This document shows, in pieces, positions 17,266 to 25,022 of a stretch of 64,000 nucleotides of DNA. This stretch comes from Actibacterium ureilyticum (GTDB lineage Bacteria; Pseudomonadota; Alphaproteobacteria; Rhodobacterales; Rhodobacteraceae): contig NZ_NSBT01000037.1 in NCBI RefSeq assembly GCF_002285435.1, positions 1,223,568 to 1,287,567 on the forward strand, read 5' to 3'. The notes beneath the pieces were generated by a model. The model was not told where the DNA came from and ran no database searches. It saw only the letters and a program-made list of their open reading frames with translations. Position 1 is the first letter of the stretch, and every line of letters starts with the position of its first letter. A program made the position numbers and the translations under genes.

Positions 17266-19229
17266 TGGCGCACTTGCCCGCGCAGACGACACAGACCGCG
17301 CGGCGCCGCGGCGCGCTGGCCCTGACCGGGGCGGCGGGGGCGCTGATGCTGTTGCATTATGCCGGGCTGTTGCCCGCCGCGCTGCACAGACTGCCGCCGG
17401 AACGGGTGCCGGATCTGGCGGTCTGGCTGGATGCGCTGTTCAACTTCGTCAAGGACGATTTGGGGCTTCTGGCGCTGACCCGCTGGCTGACCGAGCCGCT
17501 ACAATGGATGCTGGATGTGACCGCCAATCTGCTGTTCGGCAAGCGGCGCTGGCCCGGGATCGGCCCGATCCCCTGGACCGCCATCGCCGCGGCGGCCACG
17601 GTGCTGGGCTATCACCTGGGCGGCTGGAAGCTGGCGGCGCTGGCGGGCGGGACATTCGCCTGGACCGCGCTGGTGGGCCAGTGGGACATCGCGATGCAGA
17701 CCATGTCGGTGCTTGTGATCGCCGCGCCTGCGGCCTTTGCCATCGGGCTGCTGCTTGGGATCGCGGCATGGAAATACGCCTGGATCGACCGCGCGCTGAA
17801 GCCGATCCTGTCGGTGCTGCAAACCCTGCCCTTCTTCACCTATCTTCTGCCGGCGGTGATCTTCTTCAAGGTCGGGCCGACCGCCGGGGCGGTCGCCACC
17901 ACGATCTATGCCATCCCGCCGATGATCCTGATGACGACGCTGGGCCTGCAAAAGGTCAGCCCCGAAATCGTCGAGGCCGGGCAGATGAGCGGCTGCACGC
18001 GGCTGCAACTTCTGCGCCATGTCTACCTGCCCGCGGCCAGGACCGAGATCCTGGTGGGCATCAACCAGGTGATCATGCTCTGCCTGGCCATGGTGGTGCT
18101 GACCGCGTTCATCGGCATGCCGGGGCTTGGGGCCAAGCTGTTGGCGATGATGGGCAGTTTCAAGCTGGGCCGCTCGTTCGAGATCGGCGTGACCATCGTC
18201 CTGCTGGCGGTGACGCTGGACCGCATGTCCAAGGCCTGGGTCGCGCGCCAGCCCATGCATCACGAACGCGGCACGCCGTTCTGGCGGCGGCATTTCGCGC
18301 TTCTGGCCGGTCTGGGGCTGTTCGTCCTGTTCTGCATCGTCGCGCAATTCGTCGACCTGGCCGCCGAAATCGGCCGTCGGCAAAGCCTGAGCATGGGCAA
18401 GGAGATCGACACCGCGATCAAGGCCTTTCTGAATATCGGCTGGGTCAAGGCGACGACCGGGTTCCTGCGGGCGTTTCTGAATGTGCAGGTGCTGATCCCG
18501 TTCCGCAACTGTCTGCTGTGGATCCCGACGCCGGCCTTCATCCTGCTGATCGCGGCCTTTGCCTGGTGGCTGGGCGGGCGCCGGCAGGCGGTGATCGCGG
18601 GGCTGTTCTTTGCGCTCGTGGCGCTGTCGGGGTGGTGGGACCGGTCGGTGATCACGCTTTATTCGGTGATCTCGGCGGTGGCGCTGGCGATGCTGATCGG
18701 CCTGCCGGTCGCGGTGCTGGCGGCGCGGTCCGCGCGGTGGTCGAACCGGGTGCTGCTGATCTGCGACACGGCCCAGACCTTTCCCAGCTTCGTCTATCTG
18801 ATCCCCGCGATCATGCTGTTCGGCATCACCGATATCGCGGTCATCTTCTCGATCCTGATCTTCGCGATGGTGCCGCTGGTCCGTTATACGATCGAAGGGC
18901 TGCGCACCGTCCCGCCCGAGGTGATGGAGGCCGCCGACATGTCCGGCGCCACAAGGTGGCAAAAGCTGGTAAAGGTCCAGCTTCCGCTGGCGCTGCCGAC
19001 CATGGCGGTGGGGTTCAACCAGGCCATCATGTTCGCGTTCTTCATGGTCATTATCGCGGCCTTCATCGGGACGCAGGATCTGGGACAGGAATTGCAGCGC
19101 ACCCTGGCGGGCACCGATCTGGGCAAGAATTTCGTGCTGGGCATCTGTGTGTCGCTGATGGCGCTGACCTTCGATCTGACGATCCTGAACTGGGCGGCCG
19201 CGCGCAAACGGCAGCTGGGGCTGGGCTGA
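17265..19229 (+). CDS. proW: Glycine betaine/proline ABC transporter permease, fused tandem double-domain form
   Basis: A 654-residue inner-membrane protein that contains two full ProW-type permease domains in one chain. Domain 1 spans about residues 130-330 with its EAA loop VEAGQMSGCTRLQLLRHVYLPAARTEILVGINQ. Domain 2 spans about 440-640 with EAADMSGATRWQKLVKVQLPLALPTMAVGFNQ. Both are followed by an AFIG...LG turn. ProW is normally one domain of 280-350 residues used as a homodimer, so this protein can supply both halves of the channel. The start overlaps the ATPase stop (TGATG). Confidence 0.88.
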   Translation: MAHLPAQTTQTARRRGALALTGAAGALMLLHYAGLLPAALHRLPPERVPDLAVWLDALFNFVKDDLGLLALTRWLTEPLQWMLDVTANLLFGKRRWPGIGPIPWTAIAAAATVLGYHLGGWKLAALAGGTFAWTALVGQWDIAMQTMSVLVIAAPAAFAIGLLLGIAAWKYAWIDRALKPILSVLQTLPFFTYLLPAVIFFKVGPTAGAVATTIYAIPPMILMTTLGLQKVSPEIVEAGQMSGCTRLQLLRHVYLPAARTEILVGINQVIMLCLAMVVLTAFIGMPGLGAKLLAMMGSFKLGRSFEIGVTIVLLAVTLDRMSKAWVARQPMHHERGTPFWRRHFALLAGLGLFVLFCIVAQFVDLAAEIGRRQSLSMGKEIDTAIKAFLNIGWVKATTGFLRAFLNVQVLIPFRNCLLWIPTPAFILLIAAFAWWLGGRRQAVIAGLFFALVALSGWWDRSVITLYSVISAVALAMLIGLPVAVLAARSARWSNRVLLICDTAQTFPSFVYLIPAIMLFGITDIAVIFSILIFAMVPLVRYTIEGLRTVPPEVMEAADMSGATRWQKLVKVQLPLALPTMAVGFNQAIMFAFFMVIIAAFIGTQDLGQELQRTLAGTDLGKNFVLGICVSLMALTFDLTILNWAAARKRQLGLG

Positions 19230-19245
19230 GGGCCTCGCGCCCGCG

Positions 19246-20277
19246 TCATCCTTTGCGCATCATCACCGCCAACAGGTACAGCCCGCCGATGAAGCCGGTC
19301 GTCAACCCCACGGGCAGGACCGCGCCCAACGGGGCGGACTGGCTCAGCAGATCGGCGCCCATCAGCAGCGCCGCACCGGTCAGCGCCGCCGACAAAAGCG
19401 GCACATCCGGCGAGCGGGTCATCCAGCGTGCCAGTTGCGGCGCGGCCAGCGCGACAAAGGCGATGGGCCCGGTCGCCGCCGTCCCGATCGAGCTGAGCCC
19501 CACCGCCGCCAGCACCAGAACCGCACGGCGCCGGGCAACCGGCACGCCCAGCTGGCGCGCCATATCCTCGCCCATTTCGATCATCGACAGATCCCGCGCC
19601 ATCCCCAGAACCACCGGCGCGAACAGCGCCAGCCCAACGCCGACGGTCGCCACATGATCCCAGTTGCGCGCCGCCAGCGACCCCGCCAGCCAGACCTGCG
19701 CGGCGGTCACCATGTCGATCTCGCCCATGGCCAGAAGCATCGTGTTGATACCGCCCAGAAACGCCCCGGCCCCGATGCCGACCAGCACCAGCCGGTACCC
19801 TGCCCCCGCTGCCCGGCCCCGCCGCGCCAGCAACAGAACCGCCAGCGCCGCCGCCAGCCCCGACCCCACGGCGGTCAGCGCCGTGCGCAGCGGATCAAGG
19901 CTGCCCAGCACGATCTGAACCACCGCCCCCGTCGCCGCCCCGGTGGTAAAGCCGATCACATCGGGCGAGCCCAGCGGGTTGCGCGAGAGCGACTGGAAAA
20001 CCGCGCCCGCCATGCCCAGCGCGGCCCCCACACCCGCCGCCGTCAGCACGCGCGGCAACCGCACCCGGCCAAGGATCCGCGCCGCGACCGTGTCGCCATC
20101 GCCCAGCAGGGCACCCGCGATTTCGGGCAGCGAAAGCGCCAGCCGCCCCGTCCCCAACAGCTGGATCGACAGGCCAAGCACCAGCACCAGAAGCCCCGCC
20201 CCCACCACCAGCGCGCGGGGACGCCAAAGCAGGCTCAGCCCCCCGATCCGCAGCAGGTTCACACCCGGGGGTCTCAT
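19246..20277 (-). CDS. FecCD-family siderophore permease, FepG-like
   Basis: A 343-residue permease with RVRLPRVLTAAGVGAALGMAGAVFQSLSRNPLGSPDVIGFTTGAATG, the FecCD core motif, plus QLGVPVARRRAVLVLAAVGLSSIGTAATGPIAFVALAAPQLARW and C-terminal GFIGGLYLLAVMMRKG. These match FepG-type permeases for catecholate siderophores. The ATG at 20277 overlaps the upstream permease stop (ATGA). The gene is convergent with proW, with only 16 bp between them and no hairpin in the gap. Confidence 0.9.
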   Translation of the reverse strand: MRPPGVNLLRIGGLSLLWRPRALVVGAGLLVLVLGLSIQLLGTGRLALSLPEIAGALLGDGDTVAARILGRVRLPRVLTAAGVGAALGMAGAVFQSLSRNPLGSPDVIGFTTGAATGAVVQIVLGSLDPLRTALTAVGSGLAAALAVLLLARRGRAAGAGYRLVLVGIGAGAFLGGINTMLLAMGEIDMVTAAQVWLAGSLAARNWDHVATVGVGLALFAPVVLGMARDLSMIEMGEDMARQLGVPVARRRAVLVLAAVGLSSIGTAATGPIAFVALAAPQLARWMTRSPDVPLLSAALTGAALLMGADLLSQSAPLGAVLPVGLTTGFIGGLYLLAVMMRKG

Positions 20278-21263
20278 GGGCGCGCCAGGTTGAAGCGCCG
20301 CACCACATGGATGAAGAACGGCCCGCCCAGCAAGGTGGCGACGATCCCGGCGGCCAGCTCGTTCGGGGCGACCACGACCCGCCCCGCGATGTCCGACACC
20401 AGCAACAGGACCGCGCCGGCCAGCGCCGACAGCGGCAGCGCCCGCACGCTGCGTGGCCCGACACAGGCCCGCGCGACATGGGGCGCCACCAGCCCCACAA
20501 AGGCGATGGGCCCGGCCGCAGCGGTGGCCGCGCCCGCCAGGGTCATGACCGAAAGACAGCCCAGCCCCCAAACCCGCCGGGGGTCCAGGCCAAGCACCCG
20601 GCCCAGATCCTGGCCCAGCGCCAGCGCATCCAGCGCCGGGGCCAGCAGCACGGACAACACCCCGCCCGCCAACAGCGCCGCCAGCATCACCATCCCCACC
20701 GTCAGGCCGCGCCCCTCCAGCGCGCCGGCGCCCCAGTTGCGGAAAATGTCCAGCACATCCGGCCCGGCATTCAGGATCAACAGCCCCGAGGCCGAGCCCA
20801 GCGCCACCGAAAGCCCCGCACCGGCCAGGATCAGCCGGACCGGATCGGTCCCGCTGCGATGCGCCCGGCCCAGGAAAAACACCGCCGCCCCGGCCAGCCC
20901 CGCGCCCGCGATGGCGCACCAGATATATTGCAAGATCCCGCTCAGCCCAAAGGCCATGGCGCCAATCACAACCGCAAGCGCGGCGCCGGAATTGACACCC
21001 AGAAGGCCCGGCTCGGCCAGCGGATTGCGCGTCAGCGCCTGCATCAATGCCCCCGCCAGGCCCAGCGCGGCCCCCGCCCCCACCGCAAGCACGGTGCGCG
21101 GCAGCCGCAATTCGCGCACCACCAGATGCAGGTCATTGCCGGGGTCATAGGATGTGAAGGCGCCCAGAACCTGCACCGGCGGCACGGGCCGCGACCCGAC
21201 CGCCAAGCTCAGCACCGCCAGAACCGCCAACGCGGCCAGCGCCATCAGGCCCATGCGCAGCAC
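20274..21263 (-). CDS. FecCD-family siderophore permease, FepD-like
   Basis: A 329-residue permease containing RELRLPRTVLAVGAGAALGLAGALMQALTRNPLAEPGLLGVNSGAALAVVIG, the classical FecCD/FepD motif. It also has GQDLGRVLGLDPRRVWGLGCLSVMTLAGAATAAAGPIAFVGLVAPHVAR and VVAPNELAAGIVATLLGGPFFIHVVRR. It lies third in the operon SIP - binding protein - this permease - FepG-like permease, and is coupled to the latter by ATGA. Confidence 0.9.
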   Translation of the reverse strand: MLRMGLMALAALAVLAVLSLAVGSRPVPPVQVLGAFTSYDPGNDLHLVVRELRLPRTVLAVGAGAALGLAGALMQALTRNPLAEPGLLGVNSGAALAVVIGAMAFGLSGILQYIWCAIAGAGLAGAAVFFLGRAHRSGTDPVRLILAGAGLSVALGSASGLLILNAGPDVLDIFRNWGAGALEGRGLTVGMVMLAALLAGGVLSVLLAPALDALALGQDLGRVLGLDPRRVWGLGCLSVMTLAGAATAAAGPIAFVGLVAPHVARACVGPRSVRALPLSALAGAVLLLVSDIAGRVVVAPNELAAGIVATLLGGPFFIHVVRRFNLARP

Positions 21264-21269
21264 GGCGGG

Positions 21270-22202
21270 TTACTCGGCCAGTTGCGCGACGACGGTATCG
21301 ATCATCTGTCGGCCGGAATAGTAATCCACACGAAAGGAACTGGGCCCCAGGGCATAGACCCGCCCGTCCCTGACCGCTGGCAGATTGGCCAGCACCGGGT
21401 CCGCCATGAACGTGCCGATATCGTCGGCATCCGCGGCCAACAGGAAGATGCTGTCGCCGGTGATCGCGGCGGGCAGATTCTCGTGCGAGATGAAATCGAA
21501 CTCGCGCGATTGCTGCACGGCACCCGACATTTCGGGCGGAATGCCGGTGACGGTAAAGCCCATCTCGGCCAACACACGGGCCTGGGCGCTGATGGGTTTG
21601 CTGACCCCATAGGTGCCGAAGAAATTATAGGACACGATGCTGACGCTGCCCGCGGGATGGGCGATGCGTTCAGCGGCGGCATGGGCATGGTCGGTGAAAT
21701 CCTGCACGACCGCACGGGCCTGATCCTCTTGCCCGGTGACGCGTGCCAGCGTCGCGGCCAGATCCTCCCACGGATTCACGCCATAGTTCAGTATCAGCAC
21801 CGGATAGCCCATCGCCGCGATCTCGGGGGCGAAGGGCAGAACGCTGTCGCCGCCGGTTTCCGAAATGACGACCAGATCGGGTTCGGCCAGGATCAGCGCC
21901 TCGATATCGAATTCCAGATCGCGATAGAGCGGCACCACCCCGTGGTCATGCGCCACATCTGCCCATTGGGTGAAAAACCCGTCATCGTCGGTCAGCGGAC
22001 CGTCGGCGGCCGATGCGGTGGCCGCAACCGGCGCCCCGATGGCCAGAAGCGTGCCGGTCAGGCTGGGCGAGGTCGACACGATGCGCTGCGGCGGGGCGTC
22101 CAGCGTCAGGGTGCCGGTCGCGTGGTCGATGCTGCGCGGCCAGCCCTCGTCCGCGGCAAGCGGGGTCGCGGCAAGCAGCAGCAGGGAAAGAAGCGTTTTC
22201 AT
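21270..22202 (-). CDS. Siderophore ABC transporter binding protein, FepB-like
   Basis: A 310-residue periplasmic protein. The signal peptide is MKTLLSLLLLAATPLAADE. The FepB pattern follows: GTLTLDAPPQRIVSTSPSLTGTLLAIGAPVAATA, FFTQWADVA, LEFDIEALILAEPDLVVISETGGDS and a late DGRVYALGPSSFRVDYYSG. FepB binds ferric enterobactin; a related catecholate or hydroxamate ligand is possible here. It overlaps the stop of the siderophore-interacting protein gene (ATGA) and precedes the two permeases by 6 bp. Confidence 0.9.
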   Translation of the reverse strand: MKTLLSLLLLAATPLAADEGWPRSIDHATGTLTLDAPPQRIVSTSPSLTGTLLAIGAPVAATASAADGPLTDDDGFFTQWADVAHDHGVVPLYRDLEFDIEALILAEPDLVVISETGGDSVLPFAPEIAAMGYPVLILNYGVNPWEDLAATLARVTGQEDQARAVVQDFTDHAHAAAERIAHPAGSVSIVSYNFFGTYGVSKPISAQARVLAEMGFTVTGIPPEMSGAVQQSREFDFISHENLPAAITGDSIFLLAADADDIGTFMADPVLANLPAVRDGRVYALGPSSFRVDYYSGRQMIDTVVAQLAE

Positions 22203-23062
22203 ACGGCCTCGTCGCGGTCCATCATGTCCTCCAGGGTCAAGCCCTCGGCGCGGGCGGCCTCGTATGCGGCCAGGCGCTGGCGGTCCAATTCCGTGCTGCA
22301 CATGCCGTGTTTCCAGTACCCGGTCACCTGAAGCGCCGCGGGCGGCAGGCCAAGCTTGCGGAAATGGGTCCGCAGAAGCCGCATCTCGCTGCGCTCGCCC
22401 GCCGCCCAGATCGTCCAGTCCTGGGGGGAGGTGATGGCGCTGGCGGCAGCGGCAAAGAGCCGCCCCGTTGTGCCCGCCGCCATGGCCGCGTCGCGCAGCA
22501 TGAAATGGCGCGCGACCCCCGGCACCCTGGGCAGGGCGTCCATCGCCGCGCGGTCGCAGCCCTCGACCCAGATCGCGCCGGGCACACCCTGGGGCCAGGC
22601 CCGCAGGATCGAAAACACCGCCGGAATCGCGGTGTCGTCGGCGAAAAGCGCCGCGCGCTTGCCGGGGGTGAATGGCGGCACGAAATGGGTGCGCGGCCCG
22701 GTCATCCACACGCGGTCACCCACGCGCAGATCGCGCAGCCAGCGCATCGCGGGGCTGTCATCGTCATGCAGGACGACGTCGATCTCGACCTCGCGCCGGG
22801 TCGGATCGAAATGGCGGATGGTATAGATCCGGCTGAGCGGGCGGGCCGCGGCAAGGTCATCGACCTCGATCCGGACGGCCAGGTTCGGTACCGTCCATTG
22901 CTGCGGATCGCTTGTATCGACGCGGCCCGTCACCCGCGCAATCGACGGATAGGGGCTGGAAATGCCGGTCACATCCAGCGTCGTGCGCTGCATGTCGCGC
23001 ATGTGGTCCTTCTGATCGAGGATGGCTTTGCGGTCCTCGACCCGGTGCGTGTGCTGTTCCAT
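22199..23062 (-). CDS. Siderophore-interacting protein (SIP), FAD-dependent ferric-siderophore reductase
   Basis: A 287-residue cytoplasmic flavoprotein of the ViuB/SIP family. The FAD domain reads RIYTIRHFDPTRREVEIDVVLHDDDSPAMRWLRDLRVGDRVWMTGPR, with the R-x-Y-T-x-R flavin motif. The C-terminal SIP domain has AALFADDTAIPAVFSIL, the LFAAAASAI segment, IWAAGERSEMRLLRTHFR and GYWKHGM. It reduces imported Fe(III)-siderophore to release Fe(II). ATG at 23062 is preferred over 23155: the latter touches the promoter-like motif at 23154-23183, while 23062 has GGAAAG upstream. It is the first gene of the fep-like operon. Confidence 0.88.
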   Translation of the reverse strand: MEQHTHRVEDRKAILDQKDHMRDMQRTTLDVTGISSPYPSIARVTGRVDTSDPQQWTVPNLAVRIEVDDLAAARPLSRIYTIRHFDPTRREVEIDVVLHDDDSPAMRWLRDLRVGDRVWMTGPRTHFVPPFTPGKRAALFADDTAIPAVFSILRAWPQGVPGAIWVEGCDRAAMDALPRVPGVARHFMLRDAAMAAGTTGRLFAAAASAITSPQDWTIWAAGERSEMRLLRTHFRKLGLPPAALQVTGYWKHGMCSTELDRQRLAAYEAARAEGLTLEDMMDRDEAV

Positions 23063-23153
23063 CTCGGGCTTTCCATCGGGACCTGTGTCAAAGGTCCGGT
23101 CATGGTTGATCTGGCTGGCTGCTTGCAGGACAAGGCCCCGAGTGGCTGCGTTC

Positions 23154-23183
23154 ATATTGCATAGCGCGTTCCACGATGCAATA
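23154..23183 (-). promoter_or_regulatory. Shared iron-gene motif, copy A (promoter/operator of the SIP-fep operon)
   Basis: Read on the minus strand, this matches TTG-N6-GGAACGCG-N2-ATGCAAT exactly as at 24919-24944. It can be read as a promoter with -35 TTGCAT, a 16-bp spacer and -10 CAATAT, pointing at the SIP gene. It is also an inverted repeat with 8-bp arms (TATTGCAT and ATGCAATA). It lies between the divergent SIP and FepC-like genes, so one regulator bound here could control both. Confidence 0.6.
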
Positions 23184-23220
23184 CGGGAGGCCATCCGCCC
23201 GAAACCGGCATGGAGCCACC

Positions 23221-24036
23221 ATGACAAACCGTTTGAGCGCCCAGGACGTGACCCTGCGTTACGACGACCGCGTGATTTCACGGGCGCTGTCGCTGGACAT
23301 CCCCGATGGCGCCTTCACCGCCATTGTCGGCCCGAACGCCTGTGGCAAATCCACCCTGCTGCGCGCGCTGGCGCGGCTGATGCCGCCGCAAAGCGGTCAG
23401 GTCACGCTGGATGGCAAGGCGATCAGCCGCCTGCCCTCGCGCGAGGTGGCGCGGCGGCTGGGGCTGTTGCCGCAAAGCCCGTTCGCGCCAGACGGGATTA
23501 CCGTGGCCGATCTGGTGGCGCGCGGGCGATTTCCCCATCAGCGGTTTCTGCGGCAATGGTCGCCACAGGATGCGCTGGCCGTGGACCGCGCCCTGGCCGA
23601 TACCGGCACCAGCCACCTTGCCGACCGGCCGCTTGCGGACCTGTCCGGCGGGCAGCGGCAGCGGGTCTGGATCGCCATGGCGCTGGCGCAAGAGACCCCG
23701 ATCCTGCTGCTGGACGAGCCGACGACCTTTCTGGACATCGTCCACCAGGTCGACCTGCTGGAGATGCTGGCGCGGCTGAATGCCGCCGGGCGCACCATTG
23801 TCGCGGTGCTGCACGAACTGAACCTGGCGTTTCGCTATGCCGATCATGTTGTGGCGATGCGCGATGGCGCGGTGGTTGCGGCGGGCGCGCCGTCGCAGAT
23901 CGTCACCGCCGAACTGATGCGACAGGTTTTTGACCTGGCGGCGCTGGTGATGCCCGATCCGCTGACCGGGCGTCCGATGGTGATCCCGCATGGCCGCCCG
24001 GATGCGGCGGGCGAAGCGGCTCAGATCTCGGGCTGA
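23221..24036 (+). CDS. Siderophore ABC transporter ATP-binding protein, FepC-like
   Basis: A 271-residue ATPase with Walker A GPNACGKST near residue 38, Q-loop LLPQSPFAPDGITVADLVARGRFPHQ, signature LSGGQRQRVW, Walker B ILLLDEPTTFLDIVHQVDLLEML and H-loop VLHELNLAFRYADHVVAM. The DEPTTFLDIxHQ wording is diagnostic of FepC/FecE siderophore ATPases. GGAG lies 5 bp before the ATG at 23221. It is divergent from its partners (19246-23062), so the transporter is encoded by two opposing units sharing one control region. Confidence 0.92.
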   Translation: MTNRLSAQDVTLRYDDRVISRALSLDIPDGAFTAIVGPNACGKSTLLRALARLMPPQSGQVTLDGKAISRLPSREVARRLGLLPQSPFAPDGITVADLVARGRFPHQRFLRQWSPQDALAVDRALADTGTSHLADRPLADLSGGQRQRVWIAMALAQETPILLLDEPTTFLDIVHQVDLLEMLARLNAAGRTIVAVLHELNLAFRYADHVVAMRDGAVVAAGAPSQIVTAELMRQVFDLAALVMPDPLTGRPMVIPHGRPDAAGEAAQISG

Positions 24037-24869
24037 TCGGGTTCCGACAGCCCGCCGGTTGCCCGGTTCACGACCCGCGCAACATCCAGCAATGCATGGC
24101 GATCCGACGGCGCGCGCAGCTTTCCCAGGTCCGTCACCGTGGTCAGGACACAGGCCACGGATCCCTGCGCATCCAGAACCGGCGCCGCCTGTCCCGTCAC
24201 CCCCGACAGAAGGTGGCTTGTCAGCTCTGCCCAGCGGTCGCGGCGGATCGCGTCCAACGTTGCGCGTGTGGGGGGCGTGCCGCGAAACTCGGGCGGCTGC
24301 ACGGCGCGCGCTTGTTCGATCAGGGCCCGCGGCAAACAGGACTGGAACACCAGCCCACAGGCCGAATTGTCCAGCGGCAGGACATCCCCCAACCCGACAG
24401 AGCTGATCGCGAACTGCGCGCTGCGATACCAGCGCACCATCACCGGCCCGCGATCGGTCCAGATCGCCACACCGCCGCTCATCGCGTGGCGTTCAGCCAG
24501 TTGCCGCATCTGCGCGCCCGCGATTTCCACCGCATCGACACGGCGCAGGGCGGCAATCCCCAGCGACAGCGCCCCGGGGCCAAGGTCATAGGCGCTGCTG
24601 AGCGGGTCCTGAACCGCCATCCCGTCCTTCAGCAACGTCTGAAGATACCGGTGGGCGGTCGACCGCCCGGTGCCGGTTCGGCGCGCAAGCTCGCCCAGCG
24701 GCAGGGGGCCATCGGCCCGCGCCAGGCATTCCAGAAACCGGATCGCCACCGAAACCGACTGGATCATGCTGCTGCGCCGTGGCCCGTCGGCATCGGATTT
24801 GTGCCTGGCGGTCTCTGCGGTGTCTGTCATCTGCTGGGACTTTCGCCTTGCCCGTGTTGGCGGCGACAT
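24021..24869 (-). CDS. IclR-family transcriptional regulator
   Basis: A 282-residue regulator. The winged helix is in SVSVAIRFLECLARADGPLPLGELARRTGTGRSTAHRYLQTLLKDGMAVQDPLSSAYDLGP. The IclR effector domain follows from about residue 110, with HAMSGGVAIWTDRGPVMVRWYRS and GQAAPVLDAQGSVACVLTTV. The 40-residue N-tail is longer than usual; a second ATG at 24830 would give 269 residues. It is divergent from a TonB receptor/monooxygenase pair and convergent by 16 bp with the FepC-like gene. IclR proteins usually sense a catabolic substrate, suggesting the receptor's ligand is degraded. Confidence 0.88.
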   Translation of the reverse strand: MSPPTRARRKSQQMTDTAETARHKSDADGPRRSSMIQSVSVAIRFLECLARADGPLPLGELARRTGTGRSTAHRYLQTLLKDGMAVQDPLSSAYDLGPGALSLGIAALRRVDAVEIAGAQMRQLAERHAMSGGVAIWTDRGPVMVRWYRSAQFAISSVGLGDVLPLDNSACGLVFQSCLPRALIEQARAVQPPEFRGTPPTRATLDAIRRDRWAELTSHLLSGVTGQAAPVLDAQGSVACVLTTVTDLGKLRAPSDRHALLDVARVVNRATGGLSEPDQPEI

Positions 24870-24918
24870 TAGGCGACGGCGCCCGCGCCTGTAAAGGCGG
24901 CGAATGGCACGCGCCTTG

Positions 24919-24944
24919 TTGACATGAGGAACGCGTCATGCAAT
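24919..24944 (+). promoter_or_regulatory. Shared iron-gene motif, copy B (promoter/operator of the second receptor)
   Basis: TTG-N6-GGAACGCG-N2-ATGCAAT, the same pattern and spacing as copy A at 23154-23183 and in the same orientation relative to the downstream gene. As a promoter it offers -35 TTGACA and -10 CAATGC with a 16-bp spacer, about 75 bp before the receptor ATG. A short stretch further on (AACGCCGCCA) also resembles copy A (AACGCAGCCA). Confidence 0.6.
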
Positions 24945-25022
24945 GCGAAACACATAAACGCCGCCAGCCATGGAATCCCCTGTGCCAGCCCAAGGCTTCG
25001 ACAATGCTCCTTGGGGGACCTC

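Noticed and set aside
23062..23155. Longer start of the siderophore-interacting protein at 23155 (or 23281)
   Set aside because: Those starts fall on or upstream of the promoter-like motif, and the added residues do not resemble the family N-terminus. 23062 has a better ribosome-binding site.
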